This document shows positions 45,665 to 54,732 of a stretch of DNA of 64,000 nucleotides, in pieces. Source of the DNA: Mesonia algae (GTDB taxonomy: Bacteria; Bacteroidota; Bacteroidia; Flavobacteriales; Flavobacteriaceae); the NCBI RefSeq assembly GCF_003253545.1, contig NZ_QKYV01000003.1, positions 1-64,000 of the forward strand. The letters are read 5' to 3'. The notes beneath the pieces were generated by a model. The model made no database searches. It had not been told where the DNA came from and saw only the letters and a program-made list of their open reading frames with translations. The position numbers and the translations under genes are program-made. Positions within the stretch are counted from its first letter, which is position 1, and each line of letters begins with the position of its first letter.

Positions 45665-47794
45665 TTACTTTTTCTTATAAAGCTTTAACTGAATACGCTT
45701 TCGCGGAATATCGATTTCTAAAACTTCCACGATGATTTGTTCGTGTAAATGAACATAGTTGTTGACATCGCTTACAAATTCATCAGCGAGGTTAGAAACA
45801 TGAATAAGTCCGCTTTCTTTAATTCCTATATCCACAAAGCAACCAAAATTGGTAATATTGTTGACAATCCCTGGCAGTACCTGTCCCGTATGTAAATCTT
45901 CAATACTTTTAATATTTTGATTAAACGTAAATACTTTTGCTTTTTCTCGAATATCTAATCCTGGTTTTTCTAGTTCTGATACAATATCTTTTAAAGTAGG
46001 TAAACCCACCTCATCGCTACAATACTTTTGTAAATCTATTTTTTCTAAAATTGCTTTATTACCAATTAACTCCGTTAACGTTTTATGCTGATCTTTTGCC
46101 ATTCTCTCTACTAACGCATAACGCTCTGGGTGAACCGCAGAATCATCTAACGGATGTTTTGCATTTTTAATTCGCAAGAATCCTGCACTTTGCACAAAAG
46201 CTTTCTCTCCTAAACGAGGGACTTTTTTTAGCTCGTTTCGTTTTTTAAAACTTCCATATTGCGAACGATAGTCTACTATATTTTCTGCCAGCTTCTCTCC
46301 TATTCCCGATACATAACTCAGTAAAGATTTGCTCGCTGTATTAAGATTTACACCAACTGCATTTACACCACTTTCAACCACAACATCTAGAGATTTCTTA
46401 AGTTTTGATTGATCTACATCGTGTTGGTACTGACCAACTCCAATAGACTTAGGGTCGATTTTCACTAATTCTGCTAAAGGATCTTGTAAACGCCTACCAA
46501 TAGAAACAGAGCCTCTCACCGTAGCATCATAATTAGGAAATTCTTCTCTAGCTATAGATGAAGCCGAGTAAATGGATGCACCTGCCTCACTCACCACAAA
46601 AACCTGAAGTTCGTGTTTAAAATGAATTCGCTTTATGAGTTGTTCTGTTTCTCTAGAAGCGGTCCCGTTACCAATGGCAATAGCTTCTATTTTATAAGCT
46701 TCCGCCAAGGTGCTTATTTTTTTTATCGCTCCTTTGGTATCATTTTTTGGAGGATGCGGATATATAGTTTCATTATGTTTTAAACTTCCGTGTTCATCTA
46801 AACAAACAATTTTACATCCTGTTCTAAATCCAGGGTCAATCGCTAAAACTTTTTTTTCTCCTAATGGAGAACCTAATAAAAGTTGTTTTAGGTTTTTAGC
46901 AAAAACTTCAATGGCCGACTCATCTGCTTTTGCTTTAGCATTCTGAAAAGCCTCGTTAGACAAGGATGGTAAGATCAAACGCTTATAAGCATCTTTAATG
47001 GCAGAAACTATGTAATCTGCTGTCGTGCTAGAAGGTTTTATCACACGCTCTTCAATTCTCTTCACACACTGTTTTTGATCTATGTCAATTTTAATACGAA
47101 TAAACCCTTCAGACTCCGCCCGTTGAATGGCCAAAAAGCGATGAGATGGCATTTTATTTAAATTCTCTTCCCAGTCAAAATAATCTTTGAACTTTTGAGC
47201 CTTTTCATCTTTCGCTTTAGTTTTAATCACTTTCGTGGAAAGAACTCCGTATCGCTCTATTTGTTTTCTTATAAAATTTCTAATATCGGTACGTTCAGAA
47301 ATCCACTCGGCCATAATGTGTTGAGCACCTTCTAAAGCATCTTCAACAGAAGCTACTTCTTTAGTAACATATTTTTTTGCAACCAACTCCACATCTGGTG
47401 TCTTTTGAGCCATTATAATTTTTGCTAAAGGCTCCAGTCCATGTAATCGCGCACTTTCAGCTTTGGTTTTTCGCTTCTTTTTAAAAGGTAAATACAAGTC
47501 TTCTAAATGAGTGAGATCTATAGCCGATTTAATTTTCTCACTCAACTCTACGGTTAACTCATTTTGTTCTTTTATTGCTTTTAAGATGGTCTCTTTTCTC
47601 TTCTCTAAGGTTTCAAAAAGTTCTTTATATTTTACAATTTCACCTATTTGCACCTCATCTAGATTCCCCGTGCGTTCTTTACGGTAACGAGCAATAAATG
47701 GGATGGTAGCATCTTCTTCTAAAAGCTGAAGAGTTTGAACAATAGACTTATTTGGCAAGCCAGTTTGAGACTGAATAAACGTATTTTTTTGCAT
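45665..47794 (-). CDS. tex: Tex-family RNA-binding transcription accessory protein
   Basis: A 709-aa cytoplasmic protein with the full Tex/Spt6-like layout. An N-terminal helical region (ATIPFIARYRKERTGNLDE) is followed by a YqgF/RuvX-like nuclease fold (VLAIDPGFRTGCKIVCLDEHG). A helix-hairpin-helix pair (LLSYVSGIGEKLAENIVDYR) and a C-terminal S1 RNA-binding domain (LPGIVNNITNFGCFVDIGI) follow. A dispersed-palindrome copy (CGCTTTCGCGGAA, 45696-45708) lies in the last codons, read as IPRKR, and another (47826-47837) lies just upstream of the start. Confidence 0.97.
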   Translation of the reverse strand: MQKNTFIQSQTGLPNKSIVQTLQLLEEDATIPFIARYRKERTGNLDEVQIGEIVKYKELFETLEKRKETILKAIKEQNELTVELSEKIKSAIDLTHLEDLYLPFKKKRKTKAESARLHGLEPLAKIIMAQKTPDVELVAKKYVTKEVASVEDALEGAQHIMAEWISERTDIRNFIRKQIERYGVLSTKVIKTKAKDEKAQKFKDYFDWEENLNKMPSHRFLAIQRAESEGFIRIKIDIDQKQCVKRIEERVIKPSSTTADYIVSAIKDAYKRLILPSLSNEAFQNAKAKADESAIEVFAKNLKQLLLGSPLGEKKVLAIDPGFRTGCKIVCLDEHGSLKHNETIYPHPPKNDTKGAIKKISTLAEAYKIEAIAIGNGTASRETEQLIKRIHFKHELQVFVVSEAGASIYSASSIAREEFPNYDATVRGSVSIGRRLQDPLAELVKIDPKSIGVGQYQHDVDQSKLKKSLDVVVESGVNAVGVNLNTASKSLLSYVSGIGEKLAENIVDYRSQYGSFKKRNELKKVPRLGEKAFVQSAGFLRIKNAKHPLDDSAVHPERYALVERMAKDQHKTLTELIGNKAILEKIDLQKYCSDEVGLPTLKDIVSELEKPGLDIREKAKVFTFNQNIKSIEDLHTGQVLPGIVNNITNFGCFVDIGIKESGLIHVSNLADEFVSDVNNYVHLHEQIIVEVLEIDIPRKRIQLKLYKKK

Positions 47795-47932
47795 ATAGCT
47801 AAAATAGAAATTCTGGCGGTTTCCACTTCCGCGGAAGCGAAAATTATTTAGAGTCTTGGCTTGTATATTGTCTTACTTTAAAAAACTTTTCTATTTTTAA
47901 CGATATTTTAAGATTTCACCATCTATTCTTTA

Positions 47933-49645
47933 ATGAGATTTAAGTTAAAACTACTCAGCTTCTTTTTTTTATTTGGTTTTACCTTATCGTATGGCCAATA
48001 CCAGCAATTGCTTCACAAACCCTACAGAGAAAAAGTAGAAGATATTCATCAATTGTATAAAAACACTATTAACAAGGGGCGAGAAGACTCATTGTATATC
48101 TGTAATTATACTCAGCAAATAAAAGATTATGCTTTAATTAATGATGATCAAGAACTTTCTTTAGAAGCAGATTTATTATATGCTTATTCTCGCTGGTTTT
48201 TATATGGACAAGAAAAACCAGATTTTCTTGATGATTTGTTGCTAATGGTGGAAAAGGGTGAAAAAGAAAAAGTTAGGCATATAAAAATACGCGCAGCCAA
48301 CGTATTAGCCAATCACTACTGGCAAGTTAAAAATTACGAAAAATCTTTCGAATGGTTATTGTATTCCTCAAAAATTTTAGAAACAACTACTTCAGAAAAT
48401 TTCCCTAATATGGCAGAACACCTCAATTTTATTGGTCGGTGTTATTATTATTTTAAGGATTATGAAAACGCGATGGTATATTATAAAAAATCTAGTGAAA
48501 TAATCAAAACTAATTTTAATGCCAAAGCAGTATTAGAAGCCCAAAATACCTTAGGCTTATGCTATCAAAAATTAGGTCAACTAAGTTTAGCCAAAAAGCA
48601 TTTTACCAAAGTTATAAATGATACCTCAACATACAAAGATCTTATATGGCAAAGTATTGCATCAGGTAACTTAGGTTATAACTATTATTTGGAAGAAAGT
48701 TATAGTAAAGCTATTCCCTTATTTGAGAAAGACATTCAAAACGCCCTACAGATTGATGAACTTGGACTTGCCGCGGGTTCTGCCATTCCTTTGGCAGACA
48801 TTTACTTAAAAAATGAAAGGTTAGATAGTGCTAAGCAAAAAATTGACGAAGCCAGGAGCTATATTCGACAATCTCAACAAAAAGATAGGTTAAGAAAGTT
48901 ATACCCATTAATGAGTAAATGGCATGCTGCCAATTTTAAAATTGACAGCAGCTCTATTTATTTAGATTCTACAATAATGGCTATTAATGCTTATCATCAA
49001 AAATACAATACGATTAAATTATTAAGAGCCAATCAAAGAGTTGATGCTATAGACCGAGAATTAGAAATTGAAAAACTACATACAGAAAATCGTTTAAAAA
49101 TTTCGCAACGTAATTATATAATTCTTTCTATTAGCTTGCTGTTGCTGGGAAGTCTTCTCGCTTATTGGTTTAGGAACCAGTCTTTATTAAGAAAACAAGA
49201 AATTAAACTATTGAAAATAGAAAAGACTGAAAGAGAATTAAAACTATCTGAAAATCAATTACAAAATTTAAAATTGAAGATTCAAAACGGGCAAAAAACC
49301 ATCGAAAGTTTACAAAAAGAAATTAAAACTAATGACAACCATAACATCATTAATGAACTGAAATCTAAAATTATCATTACGAATGAGGATTGGGACAAAT
49401 ACCAGATTTTATTTACAGAGGCTTACCCTAATTTTATTACTTCCTTAAAAAATACTTTTGAAAATTTAACACCCTCTGAGTTACGCTGTTTATGTTTAGA
49501 AAAGTTAAAACTATCTAACAAAGAAATGGCTTTGGTTTTAGGTGTTTCATCAAATTCTGTGATGGTTACCAAACATCGAATCCGTAAAAAACTAAATTTA
49601 AAAAGTCAGCAAGAACTACAAAAATTAGTAAAAGAAATGAAATAA
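47933..49645 (+). CDS. Membrane-anchored TPR protein with LuxR-type DNA-binding domain
   Basis: A signal peptide (1-22, ending SYGQ) precedes a periplasmic array of TPR-like helix pairs (about residues 75-330; HLNFIGRCYYYFKDYENAM, AQNTLGLCYQKLGQLSLAKK). One membrane helix (about 397-415) and a coiled coil (about 420-480) follow. A C-terminal cytoplasmic helix-turn-helix comes last (LTPSELRCLCLEKLKLSNKE then MALVLGVSSNSVMVTKHRIR). So a periplasmic sensor is joined directly to a DNA-binding output, a one-component layout common in Bacteroidota. The adhesin gene downstream is the natural target candidate. A weak hairpin terminator follows the stop. Confidence 0.88.
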   Translation: MRFKLKLLSFFFLFGFTLSYGQYQQLLHKPYREKVEDIHQLYKNTINKGREDSLYICNYTQQIKDYALINDDQELSLEADLLYAYSRWFLYGQEKPDFLDDLLLMVEKGEKEKVRHIKIRAANVLANHYWQVKNYEKSFEWLLYSSKILETTTSENFPNMAEHLNFIGRCYYYFKDYENAMVYYKKSSEIIKTNFNAKAVLEAQNTLGLCYQKLGQLSLAKKHFTKVINDTSTYKDLIWQSIASGNLGYNYYLEESYSKAIPLFEKDIQNALQIDELGLAAGSAIPLADIYLKNERLDSAKQKIDEARSYIRQSQQKDRLRKLYPLMSKWHAANFKIDSSSIYLDSTIMAINAYHQKYNTIKLLRANQRVDAIDRELEIEKLHTENRLKISQRNYIILSISLLLLGSLLAYWFRNQSLLRKQEIKLLKIEKTERELKLSENQLQNLKLKIQNGQKTIESLQKEIKTNDNHNIINELKSKIIITNEDWDKYQILFTEAYPNFITSLKNTFENLTPSELRCLCLEKLKLSNKEMALVLGVSSNSVMVTKHRIRKKLNLKSQQELQKLVKEMK

Positions 49646-49805
49646 AGGGGTGTCTTCTACCCTTATTAATTTTAAACGACTCTACGGAATATTAAGCTAA
49701 TATTGACTTTTTAATCCTGCTTTGCTTCTCAAAAAGCGAAATTCACGTATACTTACCACTCTCCAGTTTCTATATCTAAAAATATGATTACTAGAGTCTT
49801 AACTC

Positions 49806-49827
49806 TTTTGTAAGGTTTTTGTAAGGT
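49806..49827 (+). promoter_or_regulatory. Perfect tandem 11-bp repeat upstream of the adhesin gene
   Basis: TTTTGTAAGGT occurs twice with no gap, about one helical turn apart, 125 bases before the ATG at 49952. It is the only clear structure in the 306-base gap 49646-49951. The spacing suits binding of a dimeric regulator to one face of the DNA; the neighbouring TPR/LuxR protein is a candidate. Function is inferred. Confidence 0.45.
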
Positions 49828-49951
49828 CTTATTTTAACATTATTATAACTTTTTTAGTCATTTTTGACAAATAATAGCAGACAAACTGCAATAAAAATCA
49901 GCTAACTCACTAAAAATTATATACCATTATTTCTAAAATCTAATTAATACC

Positions 49952-52900
49952 ATGAAGCAACAACTACACTATTGGGCATGTTTATGCCTTTTTATATTAA
50001 TAAACACTAGTCTCTTCGGGCAAAATGAAGGTTCTGATTTTCCAAATACGGGAAATGGCCCTACATATACATTATCTGCAGGGGTAAATCAATTTAGTGG
50101 TAGAGTTACAACACCGACTGATGGTCAAGATCGTTTTCAAATTCAATTATTAAGCGGGCAGAATATCACGAGTATAAATTCGACAATTACACAAAATAGT
50201 TCTCCAGTCGGTTTTTTTACCATTGGGGCAAGCACCAAAACTTTTCCAGGGGGAAATATTTCACCTGTACCATCAAGTCCAGGGACATATTCAGTCTTAG
50301 TATCTACTAACTTTTCAGTAGGAGAAAACTGGACAATTACTATAAATGTGACAGCTGCTCCTGTTTGTTCAATGACAGCTTCTATAAGCTCACAAACTAA
50401 TATTGCTTGTAACGGATCAGCTACAGGATCATTAACTGTTACGCCTTCGAGTGGTACAGCACCATATACCTATTTATGGGATGATGGAACTGCTCAAACT
50501 ACAGCTACAGCTACAGGTTTAGCAGCAGGGACTTATGAGGTTATTGTAACTGATGATAATGGATGTACAGCAAATGCAAATGCAACAATAACAGAACCAG
50601 CTCCATTATCGCCAATTAACTCCACAACACTTGTATATGAGGAGGTATTTGTTCAAGGACAAAACTATTGCCCAGGGAGTGACAATTATGATAACTGGAA
50701 TACATTTAGAGCAGGTATAGATACAAATATTGGTTATTCAAGTGTAAAGATATCTGGAACTCAACTATCAAATGGTTTAACTCTTGATGATCCAGTGGCA
50801 GCAAACCAAATAGCACAAGCCCTTGCTACAGGAACTGCAACAAGTGTAACTGTAAATGGCGCTACTTGGACAGTAGGAATTGGGTGTAATACTAGTTGTA
50901 CTCTTCCTGGTGATGCTGTAGAACTAAACGTTAATAACGGAGGAGGATGTAGTTGTGGACAAAACCCAACAATACGACCTTGTATTGGTAATGCAAACTG
51001 GGGTTCTTTTGGTACTAATGGGGCTTGCGGTGCTGTTACTCAAACTATGAGAGTAGAGCTTATTGGTCAAAATGTAACAGTATCTAATGTAAGTTGTAAT
51101 GGTAATAATGACGGATCGATTGCTCTTGATATAGAGGGAGGGATGGCGCCTTATACCTATGTATGGTCCCCAGGAAACCTTATAGGTCAAGGTACAAATA
51201 CGATATCTGGACTTGCAATTGGCACTTATAGCGTAACAGTAACAGATGCTAACGGATGTACAAATACAGGCTCAGCTACTATTACAGAGCCAGAAGTATT
51301 AGAAGCTTCAACAGTAGTAAATGCTAATGAAACTTGTGAGATTGGAAACAATGGTATAGCTACTGCAAGTGCTACAGGCGGGACAGCACCATATACTTAT
51401 TTATGGAGTAATGCAGAAACAACAGCATCGATAACTGGATTAGCAGCCGGAACATATAACGTAACAATTACCGATGCTAATGGATGTACTGATGCTGGAA
51501 GTGTAACTATTGAGCAAATATCTTCAATAATGGCTGCAAGTGTAGTTGATGCTAATGTAACGTGTAATGGCGGAACAGACGGTGCAGCTACAGTAAATAT
51601 AAGTAGTGGTGGAGCAGCTCCATTCACTTATTTATGGAGTAACTCAGCTACAACTGCAAGTTTATCAGGTGTTGCTGCAGGAACGTATGATGTAACCATC
51701 ACTGATGCCAATGGATGTACTGCAACATCCTCTGTTACTATTACTGAGCCAACAACTCTCGTAGCTACTAGTGTAGTCGACACAAATATTACGTGTAATG
51801 CAGGTACAGACGGATCAGCTACTGCAAGTGCAACAGGAGGAACAGCACCCTATACTTACTTATGGAGTAACGCAGCTACAACTGCATCTATAGTAGGTGT
51901 TGCAGCAGGTACATATAATGTAACCATCACTGATGCGAACGGATGTATAGATACTTCAAGTGTAACCATTACAGAACCTACAGCTTTTATAGCTGCAAGT
52001 GTAGTTGATACGAATATATCTTGTAACTCAGGAGCAGACGGATCAGCTACTGCAAGTGCAATAGGAGGAACTGCACCCTATACTTACTTATGGAGTAATG
52101 CCGCAACAACTGCAAGCTTAGTAAATGTTACAGCAGGTACATATAATGTAACTATCACTGATGCGAATGGATGTACAGATACTTCAAGTGTAACCATTAC
52201 AGAACCTACAGCTCTTGTAGCTACAAGTGTAATTGATGCAAATGTAAGTTGTAATGGTGGATCAGAAGGAGCTGCTACAGCAAGCGCTACGGGAGGAATA
52301 GCACCATATACGTACTTATGGAGTAACACAGCAACGACTGCAAGTTTATCAGGTGTTGCAGCAGGAACTTATAATGTAACGATTACAGATGCCAATGGAT
52401 GTACCGATAATTCAAGTGTAACCATTACAGAACCGACAGCTCTTGTAGCTGCAAGTGTAGTTGATGCTAATGTAACGTGTAATGGCGGAACAGACGGTGC
52501 AGCTACAGTAAATATAAGTAGTGATGGAGCAGCTCCATTCACTTATTTATGGAGTAACTCAGTTACAACTGCAAGTTTATCAGGTGTTGCTGCAGGAACG
52601 TATGATGTAACCATCACTGATGCCAATGGATGTACTGCAACATCCTCTGTTACTATTACTGAGCCAACAACTCTCGTAGCTACTAGTGTAGTCGACACAA
52701 ATATTACGTGTAATGCAGGTACAGACGGATCAGCTACTGCAAGTGCAACAGGAGGAACAGCACCCTATACTTACTTATGGAGTAACGCAGCAACAACTGC
52801 AAGTATAGTAAATGTTGCAGCAGGAACTTATAGTGTAACTATTACAGATGCCAATGGATGTACCGATATTTCAAGTGTAACTATAACCGAGCCTACAGTA

Positions 52901-54592
52901 TTAGTAGCTGCAAGTGTAGTTGACTCAAATGTATCTTGTAATGGAGAATCAGAAGGAAATGCTACGGCGAGTGCAACAGGTGGAACTGCACCATATACAT
53001 ACTTATGGAGTAACGCAGCTACAACGGCAAACATAGCAGATATTGCTGCAGGAACCTATTCGGTAACAGTAACAGATGCAAACGGCTGTACAGATACAGC
53101 TAGTGTAACAATTACTGAACCCACTGCTATTTCTACTTCAATAACAGCTACCACTGTGAGTTGTAATGGTGGTACTGATGCTACAATTGACCTTACAGTA
53201 ATGGGAGGAACTGCTCCATATACTTATTTGTGGGACAATTCGGCTATCACTGAAGATTTGTCTGGTTTAACTTCAGGAACGTATGAGGTAATCGTAACCG
53301 ATGATTATGGTTGTACAGCAACCACCTCTGTTACTGTAACAGAACCTACAACTATTTCTATTTCAGCACTAGTAACCAGCCTTACTTGTAATGGAGCTAG
53401 TGATGGAGCCATAGACTTAACCGTTAGTGGTGGTACTGCTCCTTATTCTTTCTCATGGAGTAACACAATGACTACTGAAGATATCTCTAATTTAAGTGAA
53501 GGAAATTATAATGTAACCGTAACAGATGCCAACGGTTGTACAGCTGCAGAATCAGTAACTCTAATCATTAATGATGATGAAGCACCCATTGCCATTTGTC
53601 AAGATATTACTATCACTTTAGATGACACAGGTAATGCTAGTATTATTGCTGAAGATGTGGATAACGGTTCTACCGATAACTGTGCTATTACTTCTTATTC
53701 AATTGATATTGATACTTTCGATTGTACAATGTTAGGTTTAAATACAGTAACCCTAACCGTTACAGACTCTAATGGGAATACTTCTACTTGTTCTTCAATA
53801 GTTACTGTAGAAGATACCGAACTTCCTACCTTGTCTTGCCAAGCTATTACTATTAATTTAGATGAAAACGGAAATGCTGTAATCGTCCCTGAAGATATAC
53901 TTATTGACAGCAATGACAATTGTGGTATTGATAGCATTAGTTTAGATATTGACACATTTGGTTGTGAAGATGTTGGAATGGATGTTGAAATAACTGTATT
54001 TGCTCAAGATGCAAGTGGAAATATCGCCTCTTGTACCACTACGGTAACCGTAAATGATGTAATCGCCCCGGTAATCACCTGTATGGATGAAATAGATGTG
54101 GTTGGCAATATTGGCAATAATTACTATGTGGTTCCTGATTTTATAGCTGATGGAGATGTCTCTGCCATTGATAATTGTGACGGAGCTATCTTGAATATTT
54201 CTCAATCTCCACCTGCAGGTACCTTGTTACAAGAAGGGGAACACAATATTACTTTTATAACAGAAGATCAATACGGAAATACTTCAGTATGCATAACTAC
54301 TCTTAATATTGAAATAGATTTGAAAGTTTCCAATATTGATTCCAGTTTAAAATCTATAAGCTTATACCCCAACCCAGCTGATAATTTTGTGAGAATTGAA
54401 AATCCACAACATATTCAACTTGAAGAAATGACGGTATATAATCTTAATGGGAAAAAAGTAATGACCCTAAATTTAGAATCCTATGTTGATAACAACGTCA
54501 TTAACGTTTCTAAGTTACAAGCGGCTCAGTATTTTATTATTATCAAATCCATAAATAACGGAGTGATCGTGAAACAGTTGATAAAAGAATAA
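49952..54592 (+). CDS. SprB-repeat T9SS surface adhesin (1546 aa)
   Basis: A signal peptide (1-23, ending LFGQ) is followed by an N-terminal beta domain. Twelve SprB-type repeats of about 76 residues come next. The first (about 150-223) is separated from the rest by a unique Cys-rich domain (about 224-375). The other eleven run in tandem to about residue 1207, each with a TCNG start, GGTAPYTYLWSN core and TDANGCT end. Three HYR-like domains (DDEAPIAICQDITI, ELPTLSCQAITI, IAPVITCMDEID) and a C-terminal type A sorting domain (ISLYPNPADNF) complete it. SprB in F. johnsoniae is the motile gliding adhesin; this shorter relative is probably carried to the surface by T9SS. Confidence 0.9.
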   Translation: MKQQLHYWACLCLFILINTSLFGQNEGSDFPNTGNGPTYTLSAGVNQFSGRVTTPTDGQDRFQIQLLSGQNITSINSTITQNSSPVGFFTIGASTKTFPGGNISPVPSSPGTYSVLVSTNFSVGENWTITINVTAAPVCSMTASISSQTNIACNGSATGSLTVTPSSGTAPYTYLWDDGTAQTTATATGLAAGTYEVIVTDDNGCTANANATITEPAPLSPINSTTLVYEEVFVQGQNYCPGSDNYDNWNTFRAGIDTNIGYSSVKISGTQLSNGLTLDDPVAANQIAQALATGTATSVTVNGATWTVGIGCNTSCTLPGDAVELNVNNGGGCSCGQNPTIRPCIGNANWGSFGTNGACGAVTQTMRVELIGQNVTVSNVSCNGNNDGSIALDIEGGMAPYTYVWSPGNLIGQGTNTISGLAIGTYSVTVTDANGCTNTGSATITEPEVLEASTVVNANETCEIGNNGIATASATGGTAPYTYLWSNAETTASITGLAAGTYNVTITDANGCTDAGSVTIEQISSIMAASVVDANVTCNGGTDGAATVNISSGGAAPFTYLWSNSATTASLSGVAAGTYDVTITDANGCTATSSVTITEPTTLVATSVVDTNITCNAGTDGSATASATGGTAPYTYLWSNAATTASIVGVAAGTYNVTITDANGCIDTSSVTITEPTAFIAASVVDTNISCNSGADGSATASAIGGTAPYTYLWSNAATTASLVNVTAGTYNVTITDANGCTDTSSVTITEPTALVATSVIDANVSCNGGSEGAATASATGGIAPYTYLWSNTATTASLSGVAAGTYNVTITDANGCTDNSSVTITEPTALVAASVVDANVTCNGGTDGAATVNISSDGAAPFTYLWSNSVTTASLSGVAAGTYDVTITDANGCTATSSVTITEPTTLVATSVVDTNITCNAGTDGSATASATGGTAPYTYLWSNAATTASIVNVAAGTYSVTITDANGCTDISSVTITEPTVLVAASVVDSNVSCNGESEGNATASATGGTAPYTYLWSNAATTANIADIAAGTYSVTVTDANGCTDTASVTITEPTAISTSITATTVSCNGGTDATIDLTVMGGTAPYTYLWDNSAITEDLSGLTSGTYEVIVTDDYGCTATTSVTVTEPTTISISALVTSLTCNGASDGAIDLTVSGGTAPYSFSWSNTMTTEDISNLSEGNYNVTVTDANGCTAAESVTLIINDDEAPIAICQDITITLDDTGNASIIAEDVDNGSTDNCAITSYSIDIDTFDCTMLGLNTVTLTVTDSNGNTSTCSSIVTVEDTELPTLSCQAITINLDENGNAVIVPEDILIDSNDNCGIDSISLDIDTFGCEDVGMDVEITVFAQDASGNIASCTTTVTVNDVIAPVITCMDEIDVVGNIGNNYYVVPDFIADGDVSAIDNCDGAILNISQSPPAGTLLQEGEHNITFITEDQYGNTSVCITTLNIEIDLKVSNIDSSLKSISLYPNPADNFVRIENPQHIQLEEMTVYNLNGKKVMTLNLESYVDNNVINVSKLQAAQYFIIIKSINNGVIVKQLIKE
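51533..51886 (+). repeat. Near-identical internal duplication, copy 1
   Basis: About 344 bases matching 52448-52791 with only two differences, offset exactly 915 bases (305 codons, four SprB units). Neighbouring units differ far more at DNA level, so the copy is recent. Confidence 0.85.
52448..52801 (+). repeat. Near-identical internal duplication, copy 2
   Basis: Second copy of the 51533-51886 segment. It differs at two bases (agtGgtgg to agtGatgg, and cagCtac to cagTtac) before similarity drops to the general level of SprB units after about 52791. Confidence 0.85.
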
Positions 54593-54612
54593 GGTAACTG
54601 ATTTAAGTTTTT

Positions 54613-54652
54613 TAATACCCCTAAAGAGTCAACCTCTTCAGGGGTATTTTAT
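54613..54652 (+). terminator. Intrinsic terminator of the adhesin gene
   Basis: AATACCCCT-AAGAG and CTCTT-AGGGGTATT pair around a 5-base loop with one mismatch, followed by TTATTT. Confidence 0.88.
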
Positions 54653-54692
54653 TTCTATAAAAATATTATATCTAATTTTAGAAGAATAATTG

Positions 54693-54726
54693 TTTGAGCT
54701 ATGACAAAAAAAATAAATTATCTTTG
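54693..54726 (+). promoter_or_regulatory. Two-box promoter of the oxidoreductase gene, near-leaderless
   Basis: TTTG (54693-54696) and TATCTTTG (54719-54726) are separated by 22 bases, matching the flavobacterial -33 TTG / -7 TAnnTTTG pair. The ATG is only six bases past the -7 box, so transcription would start at or next to the start codon. Confidence 0.6.
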
Positions 54727-54732
54727 CCCACT

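Noticed and set aside
51397-53034. Several open frames on the minus strand inside the adhesin gene
   Set aside because: They repeat with the SprB units, have the same Thr/Ala/Val-rich composition each time and follow from the codon pattern of the plus-strand repeats. They are shadows.
51200-53560. Regular repeats that could suggest a CRISPR array
   Set aside because: The period is about 229 bases, in frame, coding throughout, with protein-level conservation. These are SprB domains.
54694-54732. TTG as start of the oxidoreductase gene
   Set aside because: It lies within the predicted -33 box, and the added residues are not family-like; the ATG at 54733 precedes the conserved region.
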